Source of the DNA: Pseudopedobacter beijingensis
GTDB lineage: Bacteria; Bacteroidota; Bacteroidia; Sphingobacteriales; Sphingobacteriaceae
NCBI RefSeq assembly: GCF_042678145.1
Contig: NZ_JBHUDG010000051.1
Span: 186,001 to 250,000 of the forward strand
DNA: 64,000 nucleotides
Direction: 5' to 3'
Below are positions 8,447 through 17,807 of the stretch, one piece after another (positions within the stretch are counted from its first letter, which is position 1; each line of letters starts with the position of its first letter). Made by a program: the position numbers and the translations under genes. The notes beneath the pieces are model-generated. The model saw only the letters and a program-made list of their open reading frames with translations. It was not told the DNA's origin and ran no database searches.

Positions 8447-9011
8447 CGTTCTTTTTAATTTCAGATTTTACCATTTGTATCAACCCGGCAATACATTCAG
8501 ATTTTTTCTTTCTGAGATAGCCATAAGTGACACCTAATTGCTGAGCTATTTTTTCCTGATGTTCATTGGTCAATGCAAGATTAATAATCTCTTTACATCT
8601 TTCCGACAACTTTTCAAACACGCTTAGATAAAGCTTACTTTGGGCCTCTTCCTCTAAAAGCTTGTCTGCCAACTGGAAAACATCCTCACCAATTGATAAT
8701 AAATCTTCTTCATTATTTGTTACCTGCACAGTTGATTTTTTCTTTAAATGGTTTAACCACTTACGCTTGCATATCAACAGAAAAAAAGGTTCGAACGGAC
8801 AAGTGAGAACTAGATTTTTATATTTAGCCTGATTATAAACATCTATTAAAGACTCCTGAAATATATCTCCTGCATCATCTTCCGTACCGCTATTGTTAAG
8901 CACATATCTCTTTACTTTGGCAGAAAAACGAGAGTATATTTTCTGGATAACCTTATGGTCATTCTCCAATAGCCCAATGATATAATATTGATCTTCGTGT
9001 TGCACTACCAA
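8433..9011 (-). CDS. Sigma-70 family RNA polymerase sigma factor (ECF type)
   Basis: The protein is 192 residues. Region 2 is visible at residues ~20-95 (DAGDIFQESLIDVYNQAKYK, the -10-recognising helix area). Region 4, a helix-turn-helix, is at ~130-180 (LSERCKEIINLALTNEHQEK, then IAQQLGVTYGYLRKKKSECI). It directs RNA polymerase to alternative promoters. It is translationally coupled to the TPR membrane protein gene and divergent from the microprotein-PKD-CHAT block about 200 bp away. Regulation of that block is plausible, but no promoter match was demonstrated. Confidence 0.9.
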   Translation of the reverse strand: MVVQHEDQYYIIGLLENDHKVIQKIYSRFSAKVKRYVLNNSGTEDDAGDIFQESLIDVYNQAKYKNLVLTCPFEPFFLLICKRKWLNHLKKKSTVQVTNNEEDLLSIGEDVFQLADKLLEEEAQSKLYLSVFEKLSERCKEIINLALTNEHQEKIAQQLGVTYGYLRKKKSECIAGLIQMVKSEIKKNDEQV

Positions 9012-9206
9012 TTTGTTTAAAATCCGAAGGTAAAAAAAAGCGTTTATAAACTCATATTTAAGTTCTACTTATAAACGACAAATCAACTTTAAAGTTTCAA
9101 ACAAATATTATCCAAATTCGCTTTTCAGGACAAAAGTTTTTCAAACCGGGGTAACATTTTTTTCAATGCATTGATATATACAGTATAATAACAAAATTGA
9201 ATAACC

Positions 9207-9299
9207 ATGAACACAACACAAGAAATAGTTATGAAATGGCTTATCAACATAGTGATGATACTGTCTCTGTTTTTATTGATACAGTCAATGACCACATAA
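9207..9299 (+). CDS. 30-residue predicted single-pass membrane microprotein
   Basis: ATG at 9207 opens a 30-codon frame: a polar N-terminus MNTTQEIVMKWL, a hydrophobic helix INIVMILSLFLLI, then QSMTT and TAA. A hairpin with a T run begins 48 bp past the stop, so this looks like a self-contained small gene and not the leader of the PKD gene. An AT-rich TATAAT-like stretch (9183-9188) precedes it. No homologue is recognised. It lies between a divergent sigma-factor gene and a PKD/CHAT pair. Gene status is inferred from ORF plus terminator only. Confidence 0.5.
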   Translation: MNTTQEIVMKWLINIVMILSLFLLIQSMTT

Positions 9300-9347
9300 A
9301 TAAGAAATGCATTTTTTCCAATATAGATCCGTTTTTTTTAAGTAGAT

Positions 9348-9390
9348 AACTGTAAGTTGTTGATTCTTCATTAAACAGCTTACAGTTTTT
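9348..9390 (+). terminator. Terminator after the microprotein gene
   Basis: AACTGTAAGTTG at 9348-9359 pairs with CAGCTTACAGTT at 9376-9387 with one G-U-type mismatch. A TTTTT run follows on the plus strand. It separates the microprotein from the PKD gene, unless read-through occurs. Confidence 0.7.
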
Positions 9391-9440
9391 CATGGTTTTA
9401 AAAGTATTTGTCTATTTTTAGTACGACTGATTTAACACTG

Positions 9441-11453
9441 ATGAGAACAACATTACTTCTGCTTATAAGCCTTTGGTCTCTTTTAGGAAACGAAGCCAAT
9501 GCACAGCAAATACTTGCTTCTGATACGATACCAGCCCGATTAAACTATTTTATTAGTGAAGGAGGCACTGTTAAATTCGATTCAGAATTACGGGAACTGC
9601 GTCAGGTTGCAGGTGCACCCACTCCTTTTTATTCTTATTATTGGGAATTTGGAGATGGCAACTTCTCCTTCCTGCAAAAACCCACGCATACCTATACTGA
9701 CAGCGGCTTATACCGTCCAAGATTATACGCAACAAATAATTACGATGATGGTAATCCTCCTCCTACTCGTCCGGGAAGCTTAAAAATCAAATCAAAACCT
9801 ACCGTAAGAACTTTAATTGCTCAGCAAAATCATCCAGATTTTTTTAAAGACAAACATAGTATATCCCTAAAACCAAACCGTATGCCCAGGCCGCAGGAAG
9901 AAATGGTGGTAATTGTAGGTTATAAAAACAATATAGGAAATTCGCCCTTAGCAAAAAGTGGTACTATAGCCTTGTTTTATAATGATAAGGAGTTTGAAAA
10001 AGATAATTTCAAAGTTGCAGATATCAGACTGCACCATAACGAAACAAAAACAAACATCGATCAATTATTACAAATTGGCGCACTCAACAACAAAAACTAT
10101 AATTACTATGCTGATAGGGGTCCAAATAACAATTCAGTTTCTTCCTCTACTGCATCAAAACTAATACAGGAACAAAAAGCCTTGTTCAGGAATTCCGAAG
10201 CATGGAAATACAATAATTTAAGTACCGATGAAGAACGTTTCCTATTTATTAGTCTGCAAACCACACCCGAAATGATTAAGGATACCAATGCTGTAGTCAA
10301 TCTATCTGCAATGCTTATTCCCGACGATCCATTGGCTGATATTGATATTTTCAAATTAGAATTACAGATTGTTGCTTCTCATGACCCCAATAAAATGATT
10401 GTTAAGAACAAATGGATGAACTACCGTTTTTTGAGCAAACAAAAAGTACTTACTTATAAAGTTAAATTCCAAAATACAGGAAAAGGGCCCGCCAAATTGG
10501 TAAATATTGGTGTAGACATTCCTGATGCACTGGATTTATCTACTTTAAAAATTATTGACTCAAGTCCTAAAGTTATCTTATGCGACTCGGCCTACTCAGG
10601 TCAGAGCTGTTTAGATACCGTTAAAAAGAAAGACAGCATTAATTTCGTATTCAGAAATATTTATTTACCCGGTGTACAACAGCAAGGCGTTAATGATAAA
10701 GATTCCACAAAAGGCTTTATTGAATATCAGATCAGGTTTAAAGAAAAACCTAAAAAACTACCTTTCAGTAGCTCTGCTGCCATTATTTTTGATAAAAACG
10801 AGCCTATATATACCAATAAGGCTAAAGGAACTTTCAGACCTGGTATTTCTCCCGGAATAATAGTTGGATACGGTTTTGAAGCAGGTTCATCACAAGCTGC
10901 CAAAGGCTACGGTGATAAAAACTACACCATTGGTTTCAGTATTTCGCCCTATTCCCCTTTCAGAAAGTATCTTCAAGCGGAAGTTTTCCTGAATAATTAT
11001 AATTATAGTAACGATTTTTTAAGTACTACCGGTAAAATCTCCCGTGACACTGCACTTACCGACAATGGCAGATACGCTTCTATTACACATAGAGACTATT
11101 ATCAGGAAACAAAAAAATTCAATATGGATTTAGTTCCTGTTCATCTACGTTATAACTTCAATAATTATATAGGAATTGGAGCCGGAGCTTTTACTTCTAT
11201 CACATTATACGAAAAATCTAAAAAAATACAACGTACTTATATGAACATTGTGGAAGCAAAGGAATCTCCCATTTTTGTTGACGAAAGATATATTGGAGAA
11301 GAGTCCAAAGGTTTTTCTCTATTAAGCGCCAGTGGGTTTATTGATTTACAATTTGGCTTAGTAAGAAAAGGTCCTGCTATTGGAATAAGATATTTGCAAG
11401 GCATAACCCATAAAGACCAACGTATATTTACTTATCTTAGCTTCAAACTATAA
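9441..11453 (+). CDS. Exported PKD-domain protein with C-terminal beta-barrel-like region
   Basis: The ATG at 9441 gives a clean signal peptide (MRTTLLLLISLWSLLGNEANAQ); a TTG 33 bp upstream would add an unlikely leader. A PKD fold follows at residues ~30-115, with the signature YYWEFGDGNFSF and HTYTDSGLYRPRLYATNNYD. The middle (~330-470) resembles DUF11/PKD-like beta-sandwich stalk modules (VKFQNTGKGPAKLVNIGVDI). The last ~190 residues alternate polar and aromatic residues (IIVGYGFEAGSS, YLSFKL terminus) and look like an outer-membrane barrel. The CHAT gene starts 6 bp downstream, so the two are probably cotranscribed. A surface sensor or anchor role is inferred. Confidence 0.8.
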   Translation: MRTTLLLLISLWSLLGNEANAQQILASDTIPARLNYFISEGGTVKFDSELRELRQVAGAPTPFYSYYWEFGDGNFSFLQKPTHTYTDSGLYRPRLYATNNYDDGNPPPTRPGSLKIKSKPTVRTLIAQQNHPDFFKDKHSISLKPNRMPRPQEEMVVIVGYKNNIGNSPLAKSGTIALFYNDKEFEKDNFKVADIRLHHNETKTNIDQLLQIGALNNKNYNYYADRGPNNNSVSSSTASKLIQEQKALFRNSEAWKYNNLSTDEERFLFISLQTTPEMIKDTNAVVNLSAMLIPDDPLADIDIFKLELQIVASHDPNKMIVKNKWMNYRFLSKQKVLTYKVKFQNTGKGPAKLVNIGVDIPDALDLSTLKIIDSSPKVILCDSAYSGQSCLDTVKKKDSINFVFRNIYLPGVQQQGVNDKDSTKGFIEYQIRFKEKPKKLPFSSSAAIIFDKNEPIYTNKAKGTFRPGISPGIIVGYGFEAGSSQAAKGYGDKNYTIGFSISPYSPFRKYLQAEVFLNNYNYSNDFLSTTGKISRDTALTDNGRYASITHRDYYQETKKFNMDLVPVHLRYNFNNYIGIGAGAFTSITLYEKSKKIQRTYMNIVEAKESPIFVDERYIGEESKGFSLLSASGFIDLQFGLVRKGPAIGIRYLQGITHKDQRIFTYLSFKL

Positions 11454-11459
11454 GTTGGT

Positions 11460-14147
11460 TTGGCTATCAGAAAACATACATATACTTGTTTTATAATTTT
11501 ATTACTTTTTGCAAGCTTGTTTTGCAAAGCTTCTGTTAATGAAGATCTCGAAAAGCTTCGTAAAAAGGACAATTTAATTGACTGGATAGATTTACGGATA
11601 ACTTATGCTATAAAAGACCCTCAGAAAAACCTTGACTTTCTTCTGGATTCTGAGAAACAGCTATGGCGAAAACCCCAAAACGCAGAAGAACAAACTGCCT
11701 GGCTTTATTTGCTAATAAATGAAGCTTATTATCTTCTAAACAGTAGTAATATCACGCAATCTATTAATAAATACGAGGAAGCTTACGATTACTTTCTAAA
11801 ACATCAGCTAAATATAGATGTTGAAGAATTTATTCTAAAACCTTTAGGTAATAACTACACCCGCATTGGCGATTATGAACGAGCTGTTTTCATACTGAAT
11901 AAAAGCTTAGCATTGGCTAAGAATGAAAAAAGAGATACCATTACTGCTTCTATTTACAATAACCTGGCTATCTCATATAGAACCCAACAGAATCTGGATA
12001 AAGCTCTTTTTAGTGTAAAACAAGGGTTAAACTATTGTAAGCCTAACAACCGTATTTACGGAATTTTATACGCTACCTATACAGATATCCTCTTTGATTT
12101 ACAGCAAGAAGATGAAGCCTTAAAAACAGCTAAAGTCGCTATTCATACCCTTGAAAAAAAACAGAACACATTACATTGGCTGGCAAGTGCTAAAACCATC
12201 ATGGCCAACATTTATCTGCATCAAAAAAAGCTTAAGGAAGCGTCCATTTTTTATGATAAAGCGGTAGTTTTATTAAAAAAAGACATTCATAGTTCCAGAA
12301 AAAGAGAATTGGCTTACATCTATACTCAAAAAAGTATTCTCAACAACTTAAAAAATGATCCGAAATCTGCTTTAAACGATGTAGACCAGGCACTTTCTCT
12401 GCTTATAGAAGAATATAAAGTCACGAACACTTTCCCTACAAAACAACAATTATACCCGGAAAATAGACTCCAATTGGCATTATACCAAAAAGCGACAGTA
12501 TTAAGCGATTTAGGAAGGTACGGAGAAGCACTCAATGGCTACAAACTCGCTTTCGAAACATCAGAACAACTCAGATCAGATTATACCTACAACTCCTCCA
12601 AGAAAAAACTACAGGATGAAGCTAAAGATATTGCAGAAAAAATAATAGAGACTTCCTACCTTCTTTGGCAAAGAACAAATAAAAAAATATACTCCGAAAC
12701 TATTCTGGAAATATCAGAAAAAACGAAAGGAAGAATATTGTTAGATGATCTGATGGCCAGACAGGAGAAAATAGCATCCTCCAATAAAACATATGCCGAT
12801 ATCATTAACCTGGAAAAAAACCTGGCGTATCTGGAAAAACAAAAAAGAGTAAAAAGCAATAAGGAAATAGAATCTAAAATAGAAGACCTACGCTTCCAGA
12901 TATCTTCCTTAAAAAAGAATAAAAACATTTCAAACTATAGTTTAGATATTTCGGCTCAGGAGATGATCTCCAAAATCCCGGATCAGACTGACGTTATAAT
13001 CTTTTTTGTTGGAAAAAAGAAAATCTATTGCTGTTATGTTACCAACAAGGGAATACAGCAGATAAAAACTATAACAAACGCATCGCAATTTGAAAGTGAA
13101 ACATTGGGTTTTCTGGATTCCTTTTATTTTCATGGCCCACAGAACATGATTAATTCACCAAAATCTTTCTATTCAGCATCCCAGAGACTATCTCAAACCA
13201 TCTTTAAAGACCTTAATCTAAATAATAACCATCAGCTATGGATTGTAAAAGATGGCATCTTAAACTTCATCTCTTTTGATGGTTTAATTATGTCCGGAGA
13301 GTTTAACAACCAAATAAGGAACTGGCCATTTCTGATAAAACAAAAATCCATCACCTATAAATATTCTTTATTCCAGTTTGCAGAGGCACAGGACAAAACC
13401 GTAAAAAGTTTTTCAGGTTTTTTTCTCAGTAATACAGAAAACGGTTCTATCGAAATTCCTTCAGTTAATTTGGAATACACTAAACTAAAACAAATTATAT
13501 CTGGAAATTTCTATAAAAATGAACGGGCTACCTTAACAAATTTTAAAGAATCATTAAATGAGAGTGATATTATCCATATCAGCAGTCATGCTTATGTTGG
13601 AGAAAACAAAGACGAACCGGTATTAGAGTTGTTTAAAGACAAATTCTATATGTTCGAAACGGGTTTATCTGCACATATACCTTCGTTAGTAATTCTGAAT
13701 GCCTGTCAAACTGCTGATGGTAAATATATCAATGGCGAAGGCGTAGAAAGTCTCGGAAGGTCGTTTCTTGCAACCGGATCCCATGGTGTAATCTCCAGTT
13801 TATGGCCCGTAAATGATGAATCCGGAGCAAATGTACTGATCTCTTTTTATCAGCATTTAGAAACAAACAATAGTCCACAGCAATCATTAAGATTGGCAAA
13901 ATTAGAATGGATAAACAATCTGGAAAACCCTAAAATAATGGCATTACCTTATTATTGGGACAGCCTGGTTTATACCGGTTCAGACCTACAGGTTAATTTA
14001 AACAGAGCTTTCGGATGGATGCCTTACACTTTAATCCTGGCTTGTGTGACTGTCATAATAATCAGTTATTTGTTAAGAAGAAACCTGATAAAACAAAAAA
14101 TTAAAAACCACAATCAACCAAACAATACCACCAATAAATCCATCTAA
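11460..14147 (+). CDS. TPR-CHAT domain protein, exported and membrane-anchored caspase-like peptidase
   Basis: This 895-residue protein starts at a TTG 6 bp after the PKD gene. An N-terminal hydrophobic signal (FIILLLFASLFC) precedes TPR helices over residues ~70-400 (NNYTRIGDYERAVFILNKSL, LAISYRTQQNLDKALFSVKQ). A coiled-coil linker spans ~415-490. A CHAT domain covers ~590-865 with candidate catalytic His710 (IIHISSHAYVG) and Cys749 (VILNACQTADG), then GEGVESLGRSFLATGSHGVI and SSLWPVNDESG. A C-terminal membrane helix (~865-885, YTLILACVTVIIISYLL) and a basic tail follow. CHAT proteins are caspase/HetF-like cysteine peptidases or scaffolds. The dyad appears intact. The topology predicts TPR and CHAT on the periplasmic side, unlike cytosolic defence TPR-CHATs. 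The substrate is unknown. Confidence 0.9.
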   Translation: MAIRKHTYTCFIILLLFASLFCKASVNEDLEKLRKKDNLIDWIDLRITYAIKDPQKNLDFLLDSEKQLWRKPQNAEEQTAWLYLLINEAYYLLNSSNITQSINKYEEAYDYFLKHQLNIDVEEFILKPLGNNYTRIGDYERAVFILNKSLALAKNEKRDTITASIYNNLAISYRTQQNLDKALFSVKQGLNYCKPNNRIYGILYATYTDILFDLQQEDEALKTAKVAIHTLEKKQNTLHWLASAKTIMANIYLHQKKLKEASIFYDKAVVLLKKDIHSSRKRELAYIYTQKSILNNLKNDPKSALNDVDQALSLLIEEYKVTNTFPTKQQLYPENRLQLALYQKATVLSDLGRYGEALNGYKLAFETSEQLRSDYTYNSSKKKLQDEAKDIAEKIIETSYLLWQRTNKKIYSETILEISEKTKGRILLDDLMARQEKIASSNKTYADIINLEKNLAYLEKQKRVKSNKEIESKIEDLRFQISSLKKNKNISNYSLDISAQEMISKIPDQTDVIIFFVGKKKIYCCYVTNKGIQQIKTITNASQFESETLGFLDSFYFHGPQNMINSPKSFYSASQRLSQTIFKDLNLNNNHQLWIVKDGILNFISFDGLIMSGEFNNQIRNWPFLIKQKSITYKYSLFQFAEAQDKTVKSFSGFFLSNTENGSIEIPSVNLEYTKLKQIISGNFYKNERATLTNFKESLNESDIIHISSHAYVGENKDEPVLELFKDKFYMFETGLSAHIPSLVILNACQTADGKYINGEGVESLGRSFLATGSHGVISSLWPVNDESGANVLISFYQHLETNNSPQQSLRLAKLEWINNLENPKIMALPYYWDSLVYTGSDLQVNLNRAFGWMPYTLILACVTVIIISYLLRRNLIKQKIKNHNQPNNTTNKSI

Positions 14148-14196
14148 ATTTCAGATGCGGCAGAAAAGCTATAGAATTTTGATAAAAAGAATCATA

Positions 14197-14934
14197 CTAT
14201 AAAATAGGCTCCTCAATCCAGCCAGAAGTTAATACATCCGCAATATGCATGGTTTTTAGAGGTATCTGATGCGCATATATATAACCCTGTAATTGCATCA
14301 AACAAGAAACATCTGTAGAAATAATAAATTCGGCACCGGCATTTAAAGCATTTTGCACTTTCTGTTCGGCCATGGCGGCCGAAATACCTTCAAATTTAAC
14401 AGAGAAAGTACCTCCAAAACCACAACACACTTCCTGATCTTTCATTTCAACCAGCTCCAGCCCATGTACCTTTTCTAATAATCTTCTCGGTTCTTCTTTT
14501 ATTTTACATTCCCTTAATGCACTGCAAGAGTCGTGATAAACAGCAACACCTTCCAGTTCGGCACCAAAATAATCTTTCTTCAATACGTTAATCAGAAAAT
14601 CAGAAAGTTCATGAATATTATTTTGAATACTCCGGCACTTATTATGTATAGCTGTATTAAAGAACAAGTCGTTATAAGAGTTTTTAACCATTCCAGTACA
14701 AGATGCTGATGGAGATACGATATAATGCTGATCTGAAAAATCATTTAAAAACTTATTCCCAACCTGCTTGGCTTTATCCCAATAGCCTGCATTATATGCC
14801 GGTTGTCCACAACAAGTTTGTTCAGGATTATAGATGACTTTACATCCTGCTTTTTCCAAAATTTTCACCGTATTCTTAGCCGTTTCAACATACAGCTGAT
14901 CTATAAAGCAAGGAATAAATAGTTCTACATTCAT
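14197..14934 (-). CDS. lutA: (Fe-S)-binding protein of the LutA/YkgE family
   Basis: The 245 residues contain two cysteine-rich CCG repeats, TCCGQPAYNAGYWDKAKQVG and VCCGFGGTFSVKFEGISAAM. They correspond to the duplicated CX(n)CCGX(n)CXXC module of heterodisulfide-reductase-like proteins. LutA works with LutB and LutC in L-lactate oxidation. Neither partner is adjacent here: the flanks are an unrelated transporter and, convergently, the CHAT gene. The symbol is therefore by family resemblance, and the enzyme could act with partners elsewhere. Confidence 0.85.
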   Translation of the reverse strand: MNVELFIPCFIDQLYVETAKNTVKILEKAGCKVIYNPEQTCCGQPAYNAGYWDKAKQVGNKFLNDFSDQHYIVSPSASCTGMVKNSYNDLFFNTAIHNKCRSIQNNIHELSDFLINVLKKDYFGAELEGVAVYHDSCSALRECKIKEEPRRLLEKVHGLELVEMKDQEVCCGFGGTFSVKFEGISAAMAEQKVQNALNAGAEFIISTDVSCLMQLQGYIYAHQIPLKTMHIADVLTSGWIEEPIL

Positions 14935-15019
14935 TGAATAAACCTGATTAAAAGCGTAAAATTAAGATTTATAGTAAGTATATCATCAGAAATACCTTAA
15001 ATTATCTCCTTACACTGTT

Positions 15020-16333
15020 CTATATCTGATAATTTTTTAATTCTTTACGGTGCTTTACAAACACATAAAACAATACCAGTACAGCCACCGAAAAGAAAAT
15101 GGCTAAAAATGCCGCTGAATTACGCATATTTCCAGTACTCTCTTCAATAATCCCAAAACTGAATAATCCGGCGACTATAGCTAATTTTTCAGTGACATCA
15201 TAAAAACTAAAGTAAGATGCCGTATCAGCTGTTTTTTCAGGAATCAGTTTGGAGAAAGTAGATCTGGAAAGAGATTGTATACCTCCCATTATGGTTCCAA
15301 CCACAGCAGCCAACACATAAAACTGGTATTCGTTAGCTATAAAGTAAGCCCCCAAACACACACATATCCATATGAGTATAACAAAAATAAGTACTCTAAT
15401 ATTTCCGTACTTCTCAGATAAACGCGACATCAAAATTGCTCCACCTATGGCTACAAGCTGAATAATTAATATGGTAATAATTAACTTAGAAGTGCCGAGA
15501 TGCAGGATTTTCTCTCCAAAACTGGCAGCCACCAACATAATAGTTTGCACTCCCATAGCGCTAAAGAAAAAAGAAATAAGATATTTTTTCAGCAATTTCA
15601 TTTGAGCTACTTCCTTCCATACCTTCACCAGATTGTTAAACCCACTGGTTAGCTTGTTTTTCTCTTTTTTATCAAAATTAGGGTTCCCTTTAGGTAGTAC
15701 CTTAAACGGAATCTGAGCAAAAGCAATCCACCATACCCCTACCAACAGAAAAGAAAGTCTGGCTGGAAAAGTCGCATCCGTAATACCAAACAACTCCGGT
15801 TTAAGCACAAAAACAAAACATATCAATTGCAGTATTACACTTCCTACGTAGCCATAAGCAAAACCTTTGGCACTTACGGAATCCTGATGTTCTTTAGATG
15901 AAATTTCGGGCAGATAAGAATTAATAAATACAACTCCCCCACAATAGCCTATGGCCGCTAAGCCAAAAAAGATTAGGCTTATCTCCAGCGTATCCCCTGT
16001 AAAAAAGTAAAGTCCCATACAGGAAATTGCCCCCAACCAGGTAAATAGTTTCAGAAAAAATCTTTTATTACCGTGGTAATCTGCTGTAGATGTCAGAAAT
16101 GGAGTCATTAATGCAATAATAAGATATGCAGCTGCCAGCGTATAATTAGATAAAGCAGTATTTACAAATTCGTATCCAAAGAAACTAACCCGATCTTTAA
16201 ATTCCTCTGTAGTTGTTATTGCTGTATAATATGCCGGAAATATGGTGGAAGTAATGACAAGATTATATGCCGAGTTTGCCCAGTCGAACATAGCCCATGA
16301 CTTCACTACTTTTTTATTGTCTTTTTCTATCAT
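15020..16333 (-). CDS. MFS transporter, UMF1/Atg22 family
   Basis: This 437-residue protein has about 12 hydrophobic segments. It opens with KKVVKSWAMFDWANSAYNLV; the (S/A)W.(F/Y)DWANSA(Y/F) N-terminus is the mark of the UMF1 (ultrahigh-affinity/Atg22-like) branch of the major facilitator superfamily. It also has the MFS-type loop SRLSEKYGNIRV. Eukaryotic Atg22 exports amino acids from vacuoles, while bacterial substrates are largely unknown. Length is normal. It is monocistronic, lying 85 bp downstream of a lutA-like gene on the same strand and divergent from the DUF1801 gene. Confidence 0.9.
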   Translation of the reverse strand: MIEKDNKKVVKSWAMFDWANSAYNLVITSTIFPAYYTAITTTEEFKDRVSFFGYEFVNTALSNYTLAAAYLIIALMTPFLTSTADYHGNKRFFLKLFTWLGAISCMGLYFFTGDTLEISLIFFGLAAIGYCGGVVFINSYLPEISSKEHQDSVSAKGFAYGYVGSVILQLICFVFVLKPELFGITDATFPARLSFLLVGVWWIAFAQIPFKVLPKGNPNFDKKEKNKLTSGFNNLVKVWKEVAQMKLLKKYLISFFFSAMGVQTIMLVAASFGEKILHLGTSKLIITILIIQLVAIGGAILMSRLSEKYGNIRVLIFVILIWICVCLGAYFIANEYQFYVLAAVVGTIMGGIQSLSRSTFSKLIPEKTADTASYFSFYDVTEKLAIVAGLFSFGIIEESTGNMRNSAAFLAIFFSVAVLVLFYVFVKHRKELKNYQI

Positions 16334-16418
16334 AATGCAGCGTAAAAGTAGCTAAACTTACAATTATAGACCATAAAAATATTTTTTATCTTATATTTCC
16401 CCGGAAATTTATGCATTC

Positions 16419-16874
16419 ATGGAAAAAGAGGTAAAAACAGTTACTGAGTATATGGAGCAGCTTCCTGCCGAAAGAAAGGAGGTTCTCCAAAAATTAAGAA
16501 AAATCATCACAGAAAATCTGCCAGAAGGTTTTGAAGAAACATTAAGCTATGGAATGATTGGTTATGTTGTACCTCACAGCATTTATCCTGATGGTTATCA
16601 TGTAACACCTCAATTGCCTTTACCTTTCATAAATATTGCCTCACAAAAAAGCCATATTGCTTTATACCACATGGCTTTATATGCTGATGAAAATTTGCTA
16701 AACTGGTTTAAAGAAGAATATGCTAAACAGACCAATACAAAGCCCGATATCGGAAAAAGCTGTATCAGGTTTAAAAAACCAGAACAGATTCCATTTTCAT
16801 TAATAGGTGAACTGGTTCAGCAAATAGATATTCAACAATGGGTACAACTATATAAAACCAAGATTAAGAAATAA
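16419..16874 (+). CDS. DUF1801 (YdhG/YjhA-like) family protein
   Basis: This 151-residue cytoplasmic protein has the family pattern VTEYMEQLPAERKEVLQKLR, then FEETLSYGMIGYVVP and LPFINIASQKSHIALYHMAL. These resemble the DUF1801 fold related to the iron-chaperone frataxin-like YdhG group. The biochemical role is unknown. The ATG is preceded by an AT-rich promoter region shared with the divergent MFS gene. The stop lies 6 bp from the convergent TIGR02757 gene. Confidence 0.8.
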   Translation: MEKEVKTVTEYMEQLPAERKEVLQKLRKIITENLPEGFEETLSYGMIGYVVPHSIYPDGYHVTPQLPLPFINIASQKSHIALYHMALYADENLLNWFKEEYAKQTNTKPDIGKSCIRFKKPEQIPFSLIGELVQQIDIQQWVQLYKTKIKK

Positions 16875-16880
16875 GTAATA

Positions 16881-17747
16881 TCAAAACTTCTCCTCTACTC
16901 CCAGACCAAACAATGCAAAATCATACTTCACCGGATCTTCAGCATCAAATTTCCTCAGGTTTTCAGTTAACTCCAAAGCTGTTTTCCAGTCCGTTTGCTT
17001 ACGGTCAATCATTCCAAGTTTCCTGGCAACCCTATCTACATGGACATCACAAGGGCAAATTAACTGTGCTGGTTTAATGCGATTCCAGATCCCAAAATCC
17101 ACTCCACAATGGTCTTTTCTCACCATCCAACGCAAAAACATATTAATCCGTTTACAAGTCGCATTTTTCATAGGTGAGGAAATATGTTTAACCGTTCTCT
17201 TCGGAAAATCCTCCAATGAAAAGAAATAAGATCTGAAGTAGTTTAAATGTCCCTCTATATGAGGTAAATTGAGTAGACTGTTATAACAAACATTTCCTAT
17301 ATCTTCGTTCTCTGCAAACTGATCTGAAAGATACTCTTCTCTCATTTCTGATTGTTTAAAAGGCAAAAAAGCATCTTCCAGGCTATCAAACTGCTGATAG
17401 TGCTGTTTAAAAAACTGAATAAAATATAAAGTATCCGTATAATTAAAAGTACGGTGTTTGAAATTTTCAAGACGTTTTAAATCCACTTCTTCATGATTGA
17501 CTATAAAATCATGAGGAGCCCCGTCCATTAATTCTATTAACTCTTTAGATTTTTTGATAATGGTACCCCTTTGTCCCCATGCCAGAATAGAAGACCAAAA
17601 TCCCATAATCTCGATATCCTGTTTTTTAGTAAAAAGATGAGGGATACAAATAGGATCGTTTTCTATAAAACCAGGTTGATTATATTGAATAACTTTTTTA
17701 TCTAAAAATTCTTTTAGCTCCTCTTCGCTATTGAAACCATTTTTCAT
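16881..17747 (-). CDS. TIGR02757/DUF2400 family protein
   Basis: The 288 residues show the family landmarks QYNQPGFIENDPICIPHLFT near the N-terminus, FWSSILAWGQRGTIIKKSKE, and the C-terminal segment LICPCDVHVDRVARKLGMID, which recalls the helix-hairpin-helix part of HhH-GPD DNA glycosylases. That resemblance is why some authors suspect nucleic-acid work; no activity is established. Length is typical. It is divergent from the TPP-riboswitch operon, 67 bp from the start of the riboswitch RNA. Confidence 0.82.
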   Translation of the reverse strand: MKNGFNSEEELKEFLDKKVIQYNQPGFIENDPICIPHLFTKKQDIEIMGFWSSILAWGQRGTIIKKSKELIELMDGAPHDFIVNHEEVDLKRLENFKHRTFNYTDTLYFIQFFKQHYQQFDSLEDAFLPFKQSEMREEYLSDQFAENEDIGNVCYNSLLNLPHIEGHLNYFRSYFFSLEDFPKRTVKHISSPMKNATCKRINMFLRWMVRKDHCGVDFGIWNRIKPAQLICPCDVHVDRVARKLGMIDRKQTDWKTALELTENLRKFDAEDPVKYDFALFGLGVEEKF

Positions 17748-17793
17748 CGTTCAAAGGTAATTATTAGTCATTACTAAAATCCACCAAAAAGAT

Positions 17794-17801
17794 TATATTT
17801 G
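17794..17801 (+). promoter_or_regulatory. -7 promoter box upstream of the TPP riboswitch
   Basis: TATATTTG matches TAnnTTTG exactly. It ends 6-10 bp before the first conserved riboswitch bases, the right distance for transcription to begin at the aptamer. Confidence 0.65.
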
Positions 17802-17807
17802 TCCGAT

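Noticed and set aside
7712..14147. Calling the CHAT block a phage-defence system
   Set aside because: No nuclease, gasdermin, CRISPR or other defence gene is near, and the predicted periplasmic topology does not fit known defence TPR-CHATs.
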